A stretch of 64,000 bases of DNA, taken from assembly GCF_014695975.1 (NCBI RefSeq), contig NZ_JACJPI010000040.1, positions 1-64,000 on the forward strand. The letters run 5' to 3'. Shown here piece after piece: positions 41,850-53,200 of the stretch; the first letter of the stretch is position 1; each line of letters opens with the position of its first letter. The notes under the pieces are model-generated. The model saw only the letters and a program-made list of their open reading frames with translations, was not told the origin of the DNA and ran no database searches. This stretch comes from Leptolyngbya sp. FACHB-321 (lineage in GTDB: Bacteria; Cyanobacteriota; Cyanobacteriia; Leptolyngbyales; Leptolyngbyaceae). Position numbers and translations under genes: made by a program.

Positions 41850-43712
41850 TTGATGAACCGTCCCCTAAAGAAAATTTTTGCTCTATCATCTGTCAGCCTG
41901 CTACTGGGCTCACAAGCGTTCTTGCCCACACTGCCAGCCCACGCACAATCGGCTGTTGGTCCCAATGGCTGTCCCGCAGGCACCCGCGAAGGGCAGCTCA
42001 ATTTAATTAACAACGGCACCTTTACTGCTTCCCCTGGTGTCGTCGGTCCCCTTCCTCCTAATAATCCGGCTGGCTTTACTAGCAGTACGCCGTATCGCGG
42101 TGACGGAGTGTATCCCAGCGACAACGTAGGAGGGCTTTCCATTCAAAATGGACCGCTGACCGATCCAGCAACGCCTAGTGGGATTGTGAGTGGTCGTGGT
42201 GTTACGGCAGCAGAAGCGAGTCGGGCAGGTCTTGGCAATACTCCTATTAATACCTATCTCTATTCCAACCCCAATGCGAATGCAACCACGCCTGGGGTAC
42301 CACAGTCAGCCTTTCCGAATCCAGTGGTTTGGCGACAGACCTTAACAACGCTACGCCCCAACACTACCTACAACTTCAAGGGGTTGTTCTTTAACCTGCT
42401 GGTAAATGTAGGACCACCAGGTAGTAACGGGGTGCCGCCAGAGATCCGCTTGCAGGTTAGTTCACCTGTAGACCCAACCGGCTTTATCCAGCCCACAACG
42501 CAGTTAAGAGTAGGCGATCCAGCTCAGGCTGTGCCAGGGTTTGAGGAGCTTCCCAATGTGCGACAGTCATGGATTCCCACTCAATTTGCCTTTACAACGG
42601 GTGCAACACCAAATCCAACGACGTTTCAAATTCTTGACGAGGCAAACGATACTTTTGGTGATGACTTTGGTTTTACCGCGCTAGGCGTGCGGGAATGCCT
42701 TCCCACGCTGGGTGTTTCCAAAAGTGTGGGAACTCCGGTGCTAAACGCTAACGGTACATATACCATTCCCTATACGGTGCTGGTGCGTAACTTTGCACCT
42801 GTTGGGCAGTCATCGTTTGACATCACTAATTTGCAGTTGACCGACAATCTGGCGCAAACATTTGCCAATGCAACACTTAATGGCGTTACGAGCATTCAAA
42901 GCCCAACGTTGACAGTAAACACTGCATTTAACGGCAGCAGCAACCAAAATCTTTTACAGGGCACAGATACGCTGCCCTCAGGCACCACTGCAACGATTAC
43001 CTTTAGCGTTAATGTTACGCCTGGTACAGGAGCTAACGGTTTAGGTCCGTTCCCTAATACCACGACTGTAGCGGCAATCAGTCAGGGCGGTTCTCCACTC
43101 AGCGATCAGTCTAACGACGGTGCTAATGCCGATCCAGATGGAGATGGCAACCCAAACAACAACAACACACCAACTGTTGTTTCGCTGTCTCCAACTTCTG
43201 GTGGTGGTGGTAGCGGTGCCTTTCGCCTAGTGAAACGGATCACGAATGTAACTCGTAATGGCACATCATTAAGCGGCATCAATTTTGGCACCTTTATTGA
43301 TGCGCCTGGGGATGTTGATAATACGCCTGGGTTCACACAGCTTCAGCCAGGCGGCGCACCGATCGGGCAGATCAACCTTGATCCCGCATCCATTAAGCTC
43401 CAGAGTGGCGATGATGTGGAATATACGGTCTACTACCTGTCTGACGGTACGGCTCCGGCGATCGGCGTGAGTCTCTGCGACCCAATTCCCTTAAGCACAA
43501 CGCTCATTGCCAATACCACGCAGGTGCAGCGCAATAACGGCGCGATCGCGGCTGGCGGTACTGTCTTCGCGCCATTGGCACCCCTGCCGGTTGGCAACTC
43601 CTGTACGGATGCCAGCAACCAGAATGGGACAGTCATTTTTGACCTGGGCGACATTCCTAACACCGTCGGCAATAACTTTGGCTTCGTGCGCTTCCGGGTC
43701 AGAGTCAATTAA
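41850..43712 (+). CDS. Secreted protein with DUF11-like repeats
   Basis: Signal peptide MNRPLKKIFALSSVSLLLGSQAFLPTLPAHAQ; LGVSKSVGTPVLNANGTYTIPYTVLVRNF; second module LQSGDDVEYTVYYLSDGTAPAIGVSLCDPIP. Confidence 0.8.
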   Translation: MMNRPLKKIFALSSVSLLLGSQAFLPTLPAHAQSAVGPNGCPAGTREGQLNLINNGTFTASPGVVGPLPPNNPAGFTSSTPYRGDGVYPSDNVGGLSIQNGPLTDPATPSGIVSGRGVTAAEASRAGLGNTPINTYLYSNPNANATTPGVPQSAFPNPVVWRQTLTTLRPNTTYNFKGLFFNLLVNVGPPGSNGVPPEIRLQVSSPVDPTGFIQPTTQLRVGDPAQAVPGFEELPNVRQSWIPTQFAFTTGATPNPTTFQILDEANDTFGDDFGFTALGVRECLPTLGVSKSVGTPVLNANGTYTIPYTVLVRNFAPVGQSSFDITNLQLTDNLAQTFANATLNGVTSIQSPTLTVNTAFNGSSNQNLLQGTDTLPSGTTATITFSVNVTPGTGANGLGPFPNTTTVAAISQGGSPLSDQSNDGANADPDGDGNPNNNNTPTVVSLSPTSGGGGSGAFRLVKRITNVTRNGTSLSGINFGTFIDAPGDVDNTPGFTQLQPGGAPIGQINLDPASIKLQSGDDVEYTVYYLSDGTAPAIGVSLCDPIPLSTTLIANTTQVQRNNGAIAAGGTVFAPLAPLPVGNSCTDASNQNGTVIFDLGDIPNTVGNNFGFVRFRVRVN

Positions 43713-43736
43713 TAGTTGGTTGTTAGTGTTTTAAGG

Positions 43737-43778
43737 TTTGATAGCCGTGTAGAGTGCTGTATAGGCTTCGCTATCAAA
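43737..43778. other. Inverted repeat TTTGATAGC...GCTATCAAA, possible 3'-end hairpin of the surface cluster
   Basis: 9-bp perfect arms downstream of the 43712 stop; no T-tract. Confidence 0.4.
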
Positions 43779-43871
43779 GAAAAGCTTCAGCGTAACGCAC
43801 TGTCTCTTTGGGCTAACCCAATGAGTCAATGCATGTCAACACTGATGTCTAAAAACTAAAAACTTCCCAGC

Positions 43872-44459
43872 GTGTCCTACCGCTATCTGCTCTTTCATAA
43901 ACCCTATGATGTGCTGTGTCAGTTTACTGATGATGGCTCGAATGGCGTGCGGCGTACCCTCAAAGACTACATTCCTGTAGCAGGTGTTTATCCGGTTGGG
44001 CGGCTCGATCGCGATAGTGAAGGCTTGGTGTTGTTGACCAATCATGGCTCACTACAACATCGCCTCAGCGATCCCAAATTTCGGCACCCGCGTACCTATT
44101 GGGTGCAGGTTGAACGTCTGCCCGATGACGCGGCTCTTAAACAACTGCGGCAGGGTGTGCTCATTCAGGGCATCAAAACCCGTCCTGCGATTGTCACCTT
44201 GCTAACCGAAGAACCGACTCTACCACCACGTGACCCACCCGTTCGGTTTCGTAAAACAGTGCCGACTGCCTGGCTAGAGCTAACGCTGACCGAAGGTCGT
44301 AATCGACAGGTACGACGCATGACAGCGGCGGTCAATTTTCCCACACTGCGACTAGTGCGGGTGGCGATCGCCCACCTTCAACTCGACGGGCTTGCCCCCG
44401 GACAATGGCGCGATCTCACGTCCGCAGAACTCCGCCCACTGGAAGCCCTTTGTCAGTAG
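43872..44459 (+). CDS. RsuA/RluE-family pseudouridine synthase
   Basis: [20 protein letters not shown] catalytic Asp motif; [11 protein letters not shown]. Confidence 0.92.
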   Translation: MSYRYLLFHKPYDVLCQFTDDGSNGVRRTLKDYIPVAGVYPVGRLDRDSEGLVLLTNHGSLQHRLSDPKFRHPRTYWVQVERLPDDAALKQLRQGVLIQGIKTRPAIVTLLTEEPTLPPRDPPVRFRKTVPTAWLELTLTEGRNRQVRRMTAAVNFPTLRLVRVAIAHLQLDGLAPGQWRDLTSAELRPLEALCQ

Positions 44460-44470
44460 AATAGAAACCT

Positions 44471-45256
44471 ATGGAACGCGAAGTAATTACTCTCCTGTCC
44501 CCACGAGAGATCGATAAAATGCGTCAGGCGGGACACCTGGCAGCACAACTACTGCATCACCTTTCGTCGCTGGTGCAGCCTGGTGTAAGCACTCTTGCAC
44601 TTAATGACGAAGCCGAACGCTGGACGCAGGCGCATGGTGCAAAAAGTGCCCCATTAGGCTACAAAGGTTTCCCAAAATCCATTTGTACCAGCGTGAACGA
44701 AGTGGTTTGCCACGGCATTCCCAACGCCAAGCAACTTTTGAAAGATGGCGACATCGTTAATATTGACGTGACGGTAATTTTGGATGGCTATCACGGCGAT
44801 ACCTCCAAGATGTTTTTTGTGGGAGAACCATCGCCGATCGCCCGTAAGCTAGTCGAAGTTACCGATGAATGCCGACGACGCGGTATTGCAGCCGTGAAAC
44901 CTGGTGCCAAGATTGGCGATATTGGCGCTGCCATTCAAGAGTATGCCGAAGGGCAAGGCTTCTCGGTCGTACAAGATTTTGTAGGGCATGGCATCAGCCG
45001 AGTGTTCCACACTGCACCTCAGATTCCGCATTATGGCAAAGCCGGTACTGGCAAAAAGCTAAGACCCGGCATGGTGTTTACCATCGAGCCGATGATTAAT
45101 GAAGGCACTTGGGAAGTCGAAGTTCTTGCTGATAAGTGGACGGCTGTCACACTCGATCGCAAGCTCTCTGCTCAATGCGAACACACGATCGCCGTTACCG
45201 AAACAGGCGTGGAGATCCTCACTCCCTATCCCGGCGAAGAGACTTCAGAAGCATAG
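44471..45256 (+). CDS. map: Methionine aminopeptidase
   Basis: VNEVVCHGIPN, VNIDVTVILDGYHGDTSKMF, GHGISRVFH, FTIEPMI. Confidence 0.95.
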   Translation: MEREVITLLSPREIDKMRQAGHLAAQLLHHLSSLVQPGVSTLALNDEAERWTQAHGAKSAPLGYKGFPKSICTSVNEVVCHGIPNAKQLLKDGDIVNIDVTVILDGYHGDTSKMFFVGEPSPIARKLVEVTDECRRRGIAAVKPGAKIGDIGAAIQEYAEGQGFSVVQDFVGHGISRVFHTAPQIPHYGKAGTGKKLRPGMVFTIEPMINEGTWEVEVLADKWTAVTLDRKLSAQCEHTIAVTETGVEILTPYPGEETSEA

Positions 45257-45517
45257 TTAACTGTATGAAGCTGTCGCAACACTGGTAGAAATAACTGAGA
45301 TGCACTGAGTTGGGCTGATGGTCAAAGTGACAATTGATCAGATTTAACGCGATCCCTGAAAGATCTACAGCAAGTAGACGCTGGTTATTGTTCGATCTAA
45401 GACACCGATCGCGGAACTCAGGCTAATCGCCATAGCTAAACAACTTTGCCTCTCTGGTTTATGTGCAGGCGAGTTTACCTTCCAGATGATTTCGATGCGC
45501 CTTTAAAGGAGTTTTGA

Positions 45518-46159
45518 GTGCCATCAACCCGACTTGTACAGCAAATGCAATTCGTGATTGAGATCGATAAACTCAAGCAAGTGCTGCGGCAGACGTTGCT
45601 GACCGATGGTTCCCGACGCGAAAACAGTGCTGAGCACTCCTGGCACATTGCGCTAATGGCGATCGTTCTGACAGAATATGCTCCGGCTCCCCTCGATCTG
45701 CTGCACGTTATTAAACTATTGCTGCTGCACGATCTGGTCGAAATTGATGCGGGCGATACCTTCTGCTACGACAATAAGGGCAACCAGAGCAAAGTCGATC
45801 GAGAAACTCAAGCAGCCGATCGCCTGTTTGGTTTATTGCCGCTCGATCAGAGCAGTGAGTTTCGCGCTTTATGGGATGAGTTTGAAGCACAGGAAACGCC
45901 TGCGGCTAAATTTGCGGCTGCCCTTGATCGCCTTCAGCCCATTCTTAACAACCAGCAAACGGGTGGCTATAGCTGGAAACTGCATGGCATCACGAGCGAT
46001 CGCGTCTTGCAGCGCATGGCTCCTGTTCAAACAGGTGCACCAGAGTTATGGTCTGTAGTGCAGCAGGTAATCGAGGACTGCATCGCTGCTGGCTACCTAA
46101 AAGAACCCGCGTCGGAAGAAGAAGTCGCGATCGGTAATCTGGATTCGCCCGTAGCCTAA
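45518..46159 (+). CDS. HD-domain phosphohydrolase (HDDC2/YfbR-like)
   Basis: ENSAEHSWHIALMAIVL, LLLHDLVEIDAGDTF. Confidence 0.9.
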   Translation: MPSTRLVQQMQFVIEIDKLKQVLRQTLLTDGSRRENSAEHSWHIALMAIVLTEYAPAPLDLLHVIKLLLLHDLVEIDAGDTFCYDNKGNQSKVDRETQAADRLFGLLPLDQSSEFRALWDEFEAQETPAAKFAAALDRLQPILNNQQTGGYSWKLHGITSDRVLQRMAPVQTGAPELWSVVQQVIEDCIAAGYLKEPASEEEVAIGNLDSPVA

Positions 46160-46663
46160 AAACTGACCGTACGGCTGCTCCCCCGTGGGAAATGCCGTCA
46201 CGCCATACAGGTAAACACCACCCACGTCGGGGTTGCGCGTAGCGTACAGCCCAATCCTAACCTGGCTACCTGGTTCAATTGGTGGATTAAACGTCACAGT
46301 AATAGCACGTGTTTTGGGATCTTCAGTTACGTCCTGGATTGAAAGTCTCGCTTGGCGATCGCCCAGTTTGCCTACTGCTTCTGTTTGCCGGACATCAAAG
46401 CGGGCACGAGAGGGTGCGGCTTCAGGTGCAATCATAACCCGTTGTAAGGACTCCCCCGCATTCTCAGGCACGGTCAGCGTAAAGTAGTAGGTCGAACCCC
46501 AAGAGTAAGCTGTCTTTTGCGTTGCCGTTGCACCCTCAAACCGTGGTGGTTGCACAAAATATGTTTTGCCATTTGCTAACTGCACCGCCTGCATCGGTAA
46601 GCCGATACCACCGCTTGCTGCTAGCACTAAGACTGCACTTAAGCACAATTTACCGATTTTCAT
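46097..46663 (-). CDS. DUF2808-like secreted protein
   Basis: Signal peptide; VQLANGKTYFVQPPRFEGATATQKTAYSWGSTYYFTLTVPENAGESLQRVMI; paralogue of the next gene. Confidence 0.88.
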   Translation of the reverse strand: MKIGKLCLSAVLVLAASGGIGLPMQAVQLANGKTYFVQPPRFEGATATQKTAYSWGSTYYFTLTVPENAGESLQRVMIAPEAAPSRARFDVRQTEAVGKLGDRQARLSIQDVTEDPKTRAITVTFNPPIEPGSQVRIGLYATRNPDVGGVYLYGVTAFPTGEQPYGQFLGYGRIQITDRDFFFRRGFF

Positions 46664-46767
46664 CTCATCTTCTTATCTTGATACTAGGTAGCAATCTCTA
46701 CATCTACAGCCTATCCGTATGCCTGCACACTGCCTAGCGATCGCATCCATCTGCCCTGGCGGAATCA

Positions 46768-47334
46768 CTAAGAATCCTGACCACCATCGTAGATGGGGAT
46801 GCGTCCGTAGCCCAGGAATTGTCCAGACGACTGCTCGCCTGCTGGAAAAGCTGTAACGCCATAAAGGTAGGTGCCACCCAGATCAGGGTTGCGGTCAGCA
46901 TAAAGTCCGATCGTCACCGTTTTGCCGACTGCGACTGCTGGGTCAAAGGTGACTGTAATCGCTTGCGTCTTAGAATCTTGTGTCACTGATTGAAGCGGTA
47001 GCTTGTTGCCTTCTCGATCGAACGTGCCTTCAAACGCCTCTGTGCGATTGACATCAAACCGTGCACGATCGGGCGCTTCTTGAGGCGAGATCACCACTTT
47101 TTGCAATGACTCTCCTGCATTCTCAGGTAACGTCAGTGTGAAGTAGTACGTTGATCCTAGAAAACGGGCAACTTTTTGGGTCGCCATGGTACTCTCTAAA
47201 CGCGGCGGCTGAACGAAATGGGTTGTGCCATTTGCTAGTTTGACTGCCTGCGCCGAAACACCGACTAGCGCGACAGTGCTAAGGGAAAGGGATAGTGCGG
47301 TTGCTAACTGTGATCGCCAGTTCATAGCCTGCAT
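46768..47334 (-). CDS. DUF2808-like secreted protein (tandem paralogue)
   Basis: VKLANGTTHFVQPPRLESTMATQKVARFLGSTYYFTLTLPENAGESLQKVVI. Confidence 0.88.
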   Translation of the reverse strand: MQAMNWRSQLATALSLSLSTVALVGVSAQAVKLANGTTHFVQPPRLESTMATQKVARFLGSTYYFTLTLPENAGESLQKVVISPQEAPDRARFDVNRTEAFEGTFDREGNKLPLQSVTQDSKTQAITVTFDPAVAVGKTVTIGLYADRNPDLGGTYLYGVTAFPAGEQSSGQFLGYGRIPIYDGGQDS

Positions 47335-47420
47335 CCTGTGGTCTACACATCTGTTCTAGCAGGTTCAAACGGGAATTGCCGTCTCGCTTTTTGATGAGGT
47401 GATTGTGTGATGGTGACAAC

Positions 47421-47446
47421 AAAAAAGCCAGGGCAAACCCTGGCTT
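47421..47446 (-). terminator. Rho-independent terminator of ndhH
   Basis: Minus strand GCCAGGG-TTTG-CCCTGGC followed by TTTTTT. Confidence 0.88.
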
Positions 47447-47480
47447 CTCTAATAGTCTCTAACAGATTAAGTGGAAGCAG

Positions 47481-48665
47481 TTAGCGATCGACCGATCCCA
47501 TCACCACGTCAACGCTACCCAGAATCGCAAAAATATCCGCGACCTTGTGCCCCGTTACCAGGCTTGGTAGAACCTGTAGGTTGTTGAAGTCACCAGGACG
47601 GATTTTCCACCGCCAGGGGAAGACAGTATCGTTGCCGATGATGAAGATGCCCATTTCACCCCGACCCGCTTCAATACGGACGTAATGTTCGCCTTTAGGA
47701 ATTTTGAAGGTGGGCGCAATCTTTTTGCCAATGTACTGGTAGTCAAAGCCGTTCCATTCAGATTTGGGACCTGCTTCCATGCGCTTCGCTTCCAGGTTCT
47801 CGAAGGGACCACCTGGCAGACCCGCGATCGCCTGCTGAATAATCTTCACCGATTCGCGCATTTCTGCCATCCGCACTACGTAGCGTGCCAGACAGTCTCC
47901 CTCAGTTGCCCAGGCAACCTCCCAGTCAAAATCGTCATAGCATTCGTAGTGATCCACCTTCCGCAGATCCCACTGCACACCGGAAGCTCTTAGCATCGGA
48001 CCCGAGCAGCCCCAGCTAATAGCTTCTTCACGGGTTAAAACACCGACCCCTTCCAGACGGCGACGGAAAATCGGATTGTTGGTGATTAGTCTTTCGTACT
48101 CATCAATAACGGGCATGAAGTACGTGCAGAAGTCTTCACACTTGTCTACCCAACCGTAGGGCACATCAGCAGCGATGCCACCAATGCGGAAGTAGTTGTG
48201 ATTGACCATACGATAGCCAGTTGCCGCTTCGTACAAGTCAAGGATCATTTCACGATCGCGCAAGGTGTAGAAAAACGGCGTTTGTGCACCCAAATCCGCC
48301 ACAAATGGACCTAGCCACAGCAAATGGTTTACCACTCGTGCCAGTTCCAGCATGATCACGCGGATGTAACTGGCACGTTTGGGCACGGGCACGCCAGCTA
48401 ATTTTTCCACCGCATTAACGGTGACAGCTTCGTTAAACATCCCGCCGTAGTAATCCCACCGGCTGGTGTAGGGGACGTACATGATGTTGGTACGGTTTTC
48501 GGCAATCTTCTCCATGCCCCGATGCAGGTAGCCCAGAACAGGCTCGCAGTCAATGACATTTTCACCATCTAACGTCACAACCAGCCGGAAACATCCGTGT
48601 GTCGCAGGATGGTGAGGACCCATGTTGATCACCATGGGTTCTGTCTTGGTCTCGATCATTGACAT
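47481..48665 (-). CDS. ndhH: NAD(P)H-quinone oxidoreductase subunit H
   Basis: [50 protein letters not shown]-terminal [16 protein letters not shown]. Confidence 0.97.
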   Translation of the reverse strand: MSMIETKTEPMVINMGPHHPATHGCFRLVVTLDGENVIDCEPVLGYLHRGMEKIAENRTNIMYVPYTSRWDYYGGMFNEAVTVNAVEKLAGVPVPKRASYIRVIMLELARVVNHLLWLGPFVADLGAQTPFFYTLRDREMILDLYEAATGYRMVNHNYFRIGGIAADVPYGWVDKCEDFCTYFMPVIDEYERLITNNPIFRRRLEGVGVLTREEAISWGCSGPMLRASGVQWDLRKVDHYECYDDFDWEVAWATEGDCLARYVVRMAEMRESVKIIQQAIAGLPGGPFENLEAKRMEAGPKSEWNGFDYQYIGKKIAPTFKIPKGEHYVRIEAGRGEMGIFIIGNDTVFPWRWKIRPGDFNNLQVLPSLVTGHKVADIFAILGSVDVVMGSVDR

Positions 48666-48915
48666 AGGTGAACAGTCTCCCTCTGAGCGGTTGGATTAGT
48701 TTTTAGTTTTTAGTTTTTGGTTGTTAGTGAAGAGGCGACCGAACAACTAACACCTAAGAACTAACAACTCATAACTGCGTTCTCTTTAGATTATACGGAT
48801 TGATCGACGGCAGAAGTGTCGAAGCTGACGGCGATCGGTATCAGGCTTTGAAAGGAAAGCGATAGAGTAGGGTCGAACGACCCGATCGCATTCCTTCTTA
48901 CCCTAGACCCGCTAC

Positions 48916-49833
48916 ATGGCACCTGTACAAGACCCACCCGACGACGCATCTACTTTGCCTGATCCATCCTCAGAAACGGCATTTGTACATATTCCTGTTT
49001 TGAGCCGTGAGGTGCTAGAAGGGTTGGCGGTGCGCTCAGGCGGGCATTACCTGGATGCAACCGTAGGTGGTGGTGGGCATAGCGCGTTGATTTTGGCTGC
49101 TGCACCGGATGTACGGGTGACAGCGATCGACCAGGATGAACAGGCGATCGCAGCAGCTCAGGCAAAATTGGCAGAGTTTAAAGATTGCGTGCAGTTTTAC
49201 CGTACTAACTTTGCCTCGTTTCAACCAGGAGCACAACGTTTTGACGGAATTTTAGCGGATCTAGGCGTGAGTTCTGCACAGTTCGATATCCCCGATCGTG
49301 GCTTTAGCTTTCGCCATGCTGCCCCCCTCGATATGCGGATGGATCAGCAGCAAGACCTCACCGCTGCTGACTTAATTAACCATTGGGACGAAACGAAACT
49401 CGCTGATATCTTTTATACCTACGGCGAAGAGCGGCTTTCGCGACGGATTGCCCGCCGGATTGTCGAGCGGCGACCCTTTGAAACCACAACTGCTTTGGCA
49501 GAGGCGATCGCCTACTCCGTGCCCAAGTCCTACCGTTACGGACGTATCCATCCTGCTACTCGTGTCTTTCAGGCGTTACGCATTGCAGTCAATCAAGAAC
49601 TGAGCGTTTTGGAGACGTTCATTGAGCGTGCTCCTCATTGGCTTAAACCAGACGGCAAAATTGCTATCATCAGCTTCCACAGCCTCGAAGACCGCATTGT
49701 CAAACATCGCTTTCGCGAGTCAGAGTTACTCAAAGTGCTGACCAAAAAGCCAATTCTGCCCCAGGAGGATGAAGTGGCAGAGAATGTGAGAGCGCGATCG
49801 GCAAAGCTACGTATCGCTGAACTATCTGTATAA
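48916..49833 (+). CDS. rsmH: 16S rRNA (cytosine1402-N4)-methyltransferase
   Basis: [65 protein letters not shown]. Confidence 0.96.
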   Translation: MAPVQDPPDDASTLPDPSSETAFVHIPVLSREVLEGLAVRSGGHYLDATVGGGGHSALILAAAPDVRVTAIDQDEQAIAAAQAKLAEFKDCVQFYRTNFASFQPGAQRFDGILADLGVSSAQFDIPDRGFSFRHAAPLDMRMDQQQDLTAADLINHWDETKLADIFYTYGEERLSRRIARRIVERRPFETTTALAEAIAYSVPKSYRYGRIHPATRVFQALRIAVNQELSVLETFIERAPHWLKPDGKIAIISFHSLEDRIVKHRFRESELLKVLTKKPILPQEDEVAENVRARSAKLRIAELSV

Positions 49834-50216
49834 AAAGGGGCTTTATAGAAAAGGGCTTTGAAGTCGAAATGTTACCATTGTGTTAACTAATATTAAGCTT
49901 TGAAACGCGAATTTTCAGCTTTTAGTTTTGTCGCTCTATTGTTGAGATAGAGCAGGTTTTAGGGCATCTCTATCTTTAGGGAGTAGTGTTTTTCTGAACG
50001 TTCTCCAGCTAGCAGAAGGGATGTCTATCATAAGTAAGGGGGCAATCATTTGATTGATTTGGCTCTCCCTCTAAAGCCATCTGGGCTTGCCGAGTGTCCT
50101 CGTATTGAAGCATCAGCCGTTTTTTGCCTTGCAGAAGTGGCAGTACCCCTCAAGCCACACCTCAAGTCAGAAAACGCAACCTTCGCCACACAGCACTTCA
50201 ATCTCTAGGGTCAAAA

Positions 50217-53200
50217 ATGAGCGTATTACGGTCTGTTGAAGAGGTAGCGAGACTTGAAGCTCTCTACCAATACAAAATTCTTGATACTGAACCGGAAACA
50301 GTCTTTGACGATATTGCGCGTCTTGCTGCCTATATTTGCGGCACGTCGATCGCGATCGTCAACCTTATTGATGAAAAGCGCCAATGGTTTAAGGCAAGGG
50401 TGGGGCTAAATGTTTCAGAAATGCCGCGCGATGTGGGTCTCTCCTATCTTTGCGTCGAGCATGGGGATGTTATTGTCGTGCCGGATACAGTAGCAGACCC
50501 TGTTCTTGCCAGTAATCCTCTAGTAACGTCGTATCCCTACATTCGTTTCTATGCGGGTATGCCGTTAAAAACACCAGAGGGACACACCATTGGAACGCTG
50601 TGTGTCATTGACTCTGTACCCAAGCAACTCGCTCCAGAACAGGTAGAGGCACTGCGAGCGTTGAGCCGCCAAGTGGTTGGTCAGCTAGAACTCAGACGAA
50701 ATTTATTTAGCCTGTCGCGCACCACAACCCAATATCAGCAGGCAGAAGCCTCCCTTCGGCAGGCAGCGGCAGAGAACCTCAAATTGGCGCAGGCGATGGC
50801 ATCGGTCTCAGATGGAGTGGTCATTACTGATCCGCACCAGTCTGATAATCCCATCATTTACTCTAACCTTGCGTTTTCTCGCATTACGGGTTACTCAGCT
50901 TCGGAAATTGTAGGTCGCAACTGCCGCTTTTTACAGGGTGCTGGCACCGATCGCGCCGTGGTAGCAGATATTCGAGCCGCCATGGACGAACAGCGCGAGA
51001 TTCAAACGACGCTGCTAAACTATCGCAAAGATGGCACACCCTTCTGGAACGAGTTAAAGCTTGCTCCTGTTCGATCTAAGCAAGGAGCGTTGCTCTATTT
51101 TGTCGGTATCCAGACCGATATTACCGATCGCAAGCTGGCAGAGGAAGAACGTACCCAATTTTTGGAGCGGGAACGGCTAGCACGGGCAGAAGCCGAAGTT
51201 GCCAGAGAACGGATTACCAATATTCTGGAAAGTATCACCGATGCCTTTTTTGCGCTTGATGATGACTGGCGCTTTACCTACCTAAATCATCAAGGCGAAC
51301 ACTTGCTTCAGCGATCGAAAGCTGACCTGCTAGGCAAAAGCTTTTGGGATGAGTTTCCAGAAACGGTAAAAGCCAGTTTCTACGAAGAGTTCAAACGGGT
51401 TGTTTTAGAACAAGTTAGCGTCCAATTTGAGACGTTTTATCCGCCTCTCAATTCATGGTTTGCTGTCCATGCTTATCCTGCCAAAGCCGGTCTATCCGTT
51501 TATTTTCAAGACATCACAGAGCGTAAGCAGCATGAAGTCGAACGGCAGCAAGCACAGTTAGCGTTGCAGGAAAGCCAACAACACCTCAAGCTGACCTTGC
51601 AAGCGGTAAAGCTTGGCTTCTGGCAATTGGACTTGCAGACCAATGAGCTTTCGGTGTCAAACCAGTGCAAAGCGAACTTTGGTCTTGCAGCGACAGCAGA
51701 CTTTTCGTATCAAACCTTCTTTGAGCGAATGCATCCAGACGATCGGGCACGGGTACGAGAGTCAGTCCAACAAGCTCTGGCAACCCTCTCCGATTACGAA
51801 GCCGAGTACCGCTGCGTGTGGTCCAATGGCAGCATTCACTGGATTTTGGCGTTTGGGCGACCCACCTACAACAGCGATGGTGCATTGATAGGGATGGATG
51901 GCATCACGCTTGATATCACCAGCCGTAAGCAGGCAGAACAAAAAATTCTTGAGCAGGCGGCGTTGCTCGATGTCGCCACTGATGCCATTTTTGTACGCAG
52001 CCTAGACCACCAGATTCTTTATTGGAACAAGGGTGCCGAACGGCTGTATGGTTGGCAGGCAGCCGAGGCATTGGGTAAGAATGCGATCGAGCTACTGCAT
52101 CGAGACGACCTGACGCAACTGAACGAGGCGCTGAAAATTGTTGTTGCGCAGGGCGATTGGCAGGGAGAGTTGACTCAAGTTTCCAAAACTGGTCAAGCCA
52201 TTACTATCGCCAGTCGCTGGACTCTCATGCTGGATGAAACGGGCGTGCCAAAAGCCATTCTGATTGTAAACACTGATATCACTGAGAAGAAACAGTTAGA
52301 AGCGCAGTTCCTACGCGTGCAGCGGATGGAGAGTATTGGCACCCTGGCAAGTGGTATTGCCCACGACTTGAACAATATCTTGACTCCCATCTTGTCTTCG
52401 GCGCAATTGCTGCTAATGCAAAACACGCTGACCGACGATCGCAAGCAGCACTTTATGAAAACGATCGAATTAAGCGCCAAGCGGGGTGCCTCACTCGTTA
52501 AGCAAGTGCTGTCGTTTGCCCGTGGAGTAGAAGGAAAGCGAGCTGTTCTACAAGTACGTCATCTGATTTCAGAAATTCAGCACATCGCCTTTGAGACCTT
52601 TCCAAAGTCTATTGATCTGAGCGTTGATTCTGCCAATGATCTCTGGCTTGTTTCTGGCGATGCAACGCACTTGCACCAAGTCTTCATGAATCTCTGTGTC
52701 AACGCCCGTGATGCGATGCCTAATGGTGGCACGCTGAACATCGCCGCGAACAATTTCATGATTGATGAAAGCTTTGCTCGTATGCACATTGAAGCTCAGG
52801 TGGGTGCCCATATTCTCGTAACGGTTTCAGATACGGGCACGGGTATTCCCGCCGACGCGCTTGGTCGCATCTTTGAACCATTCTTCACCACTAAAGATCT
52901 AGGTAAAGGCACAGGTTTAGGACTTTCAACCGTGCTTAGTATTGTCAAAAGTCATGGTGGTTTTATCGATGTGGTGAGCGAGATGGGACGGGGTACTCAC
53001 TTCAAGGTGTATCTACCAGCCATCCCAATGCACGAAGCGCCACCCGTGCAGGACAATGAATTGCCCCATGGGAAGGGTGAGTTGATTTTGGTCGTAGACG
53101 ATGAAGCGATGATTCGCCAAACGACTCAAGCCTCGCTCGAAGCTTATAACTACCAGGTTTTAACTGCCAGCGATGGCATTGAAGCGATCGCGCTCTATGC

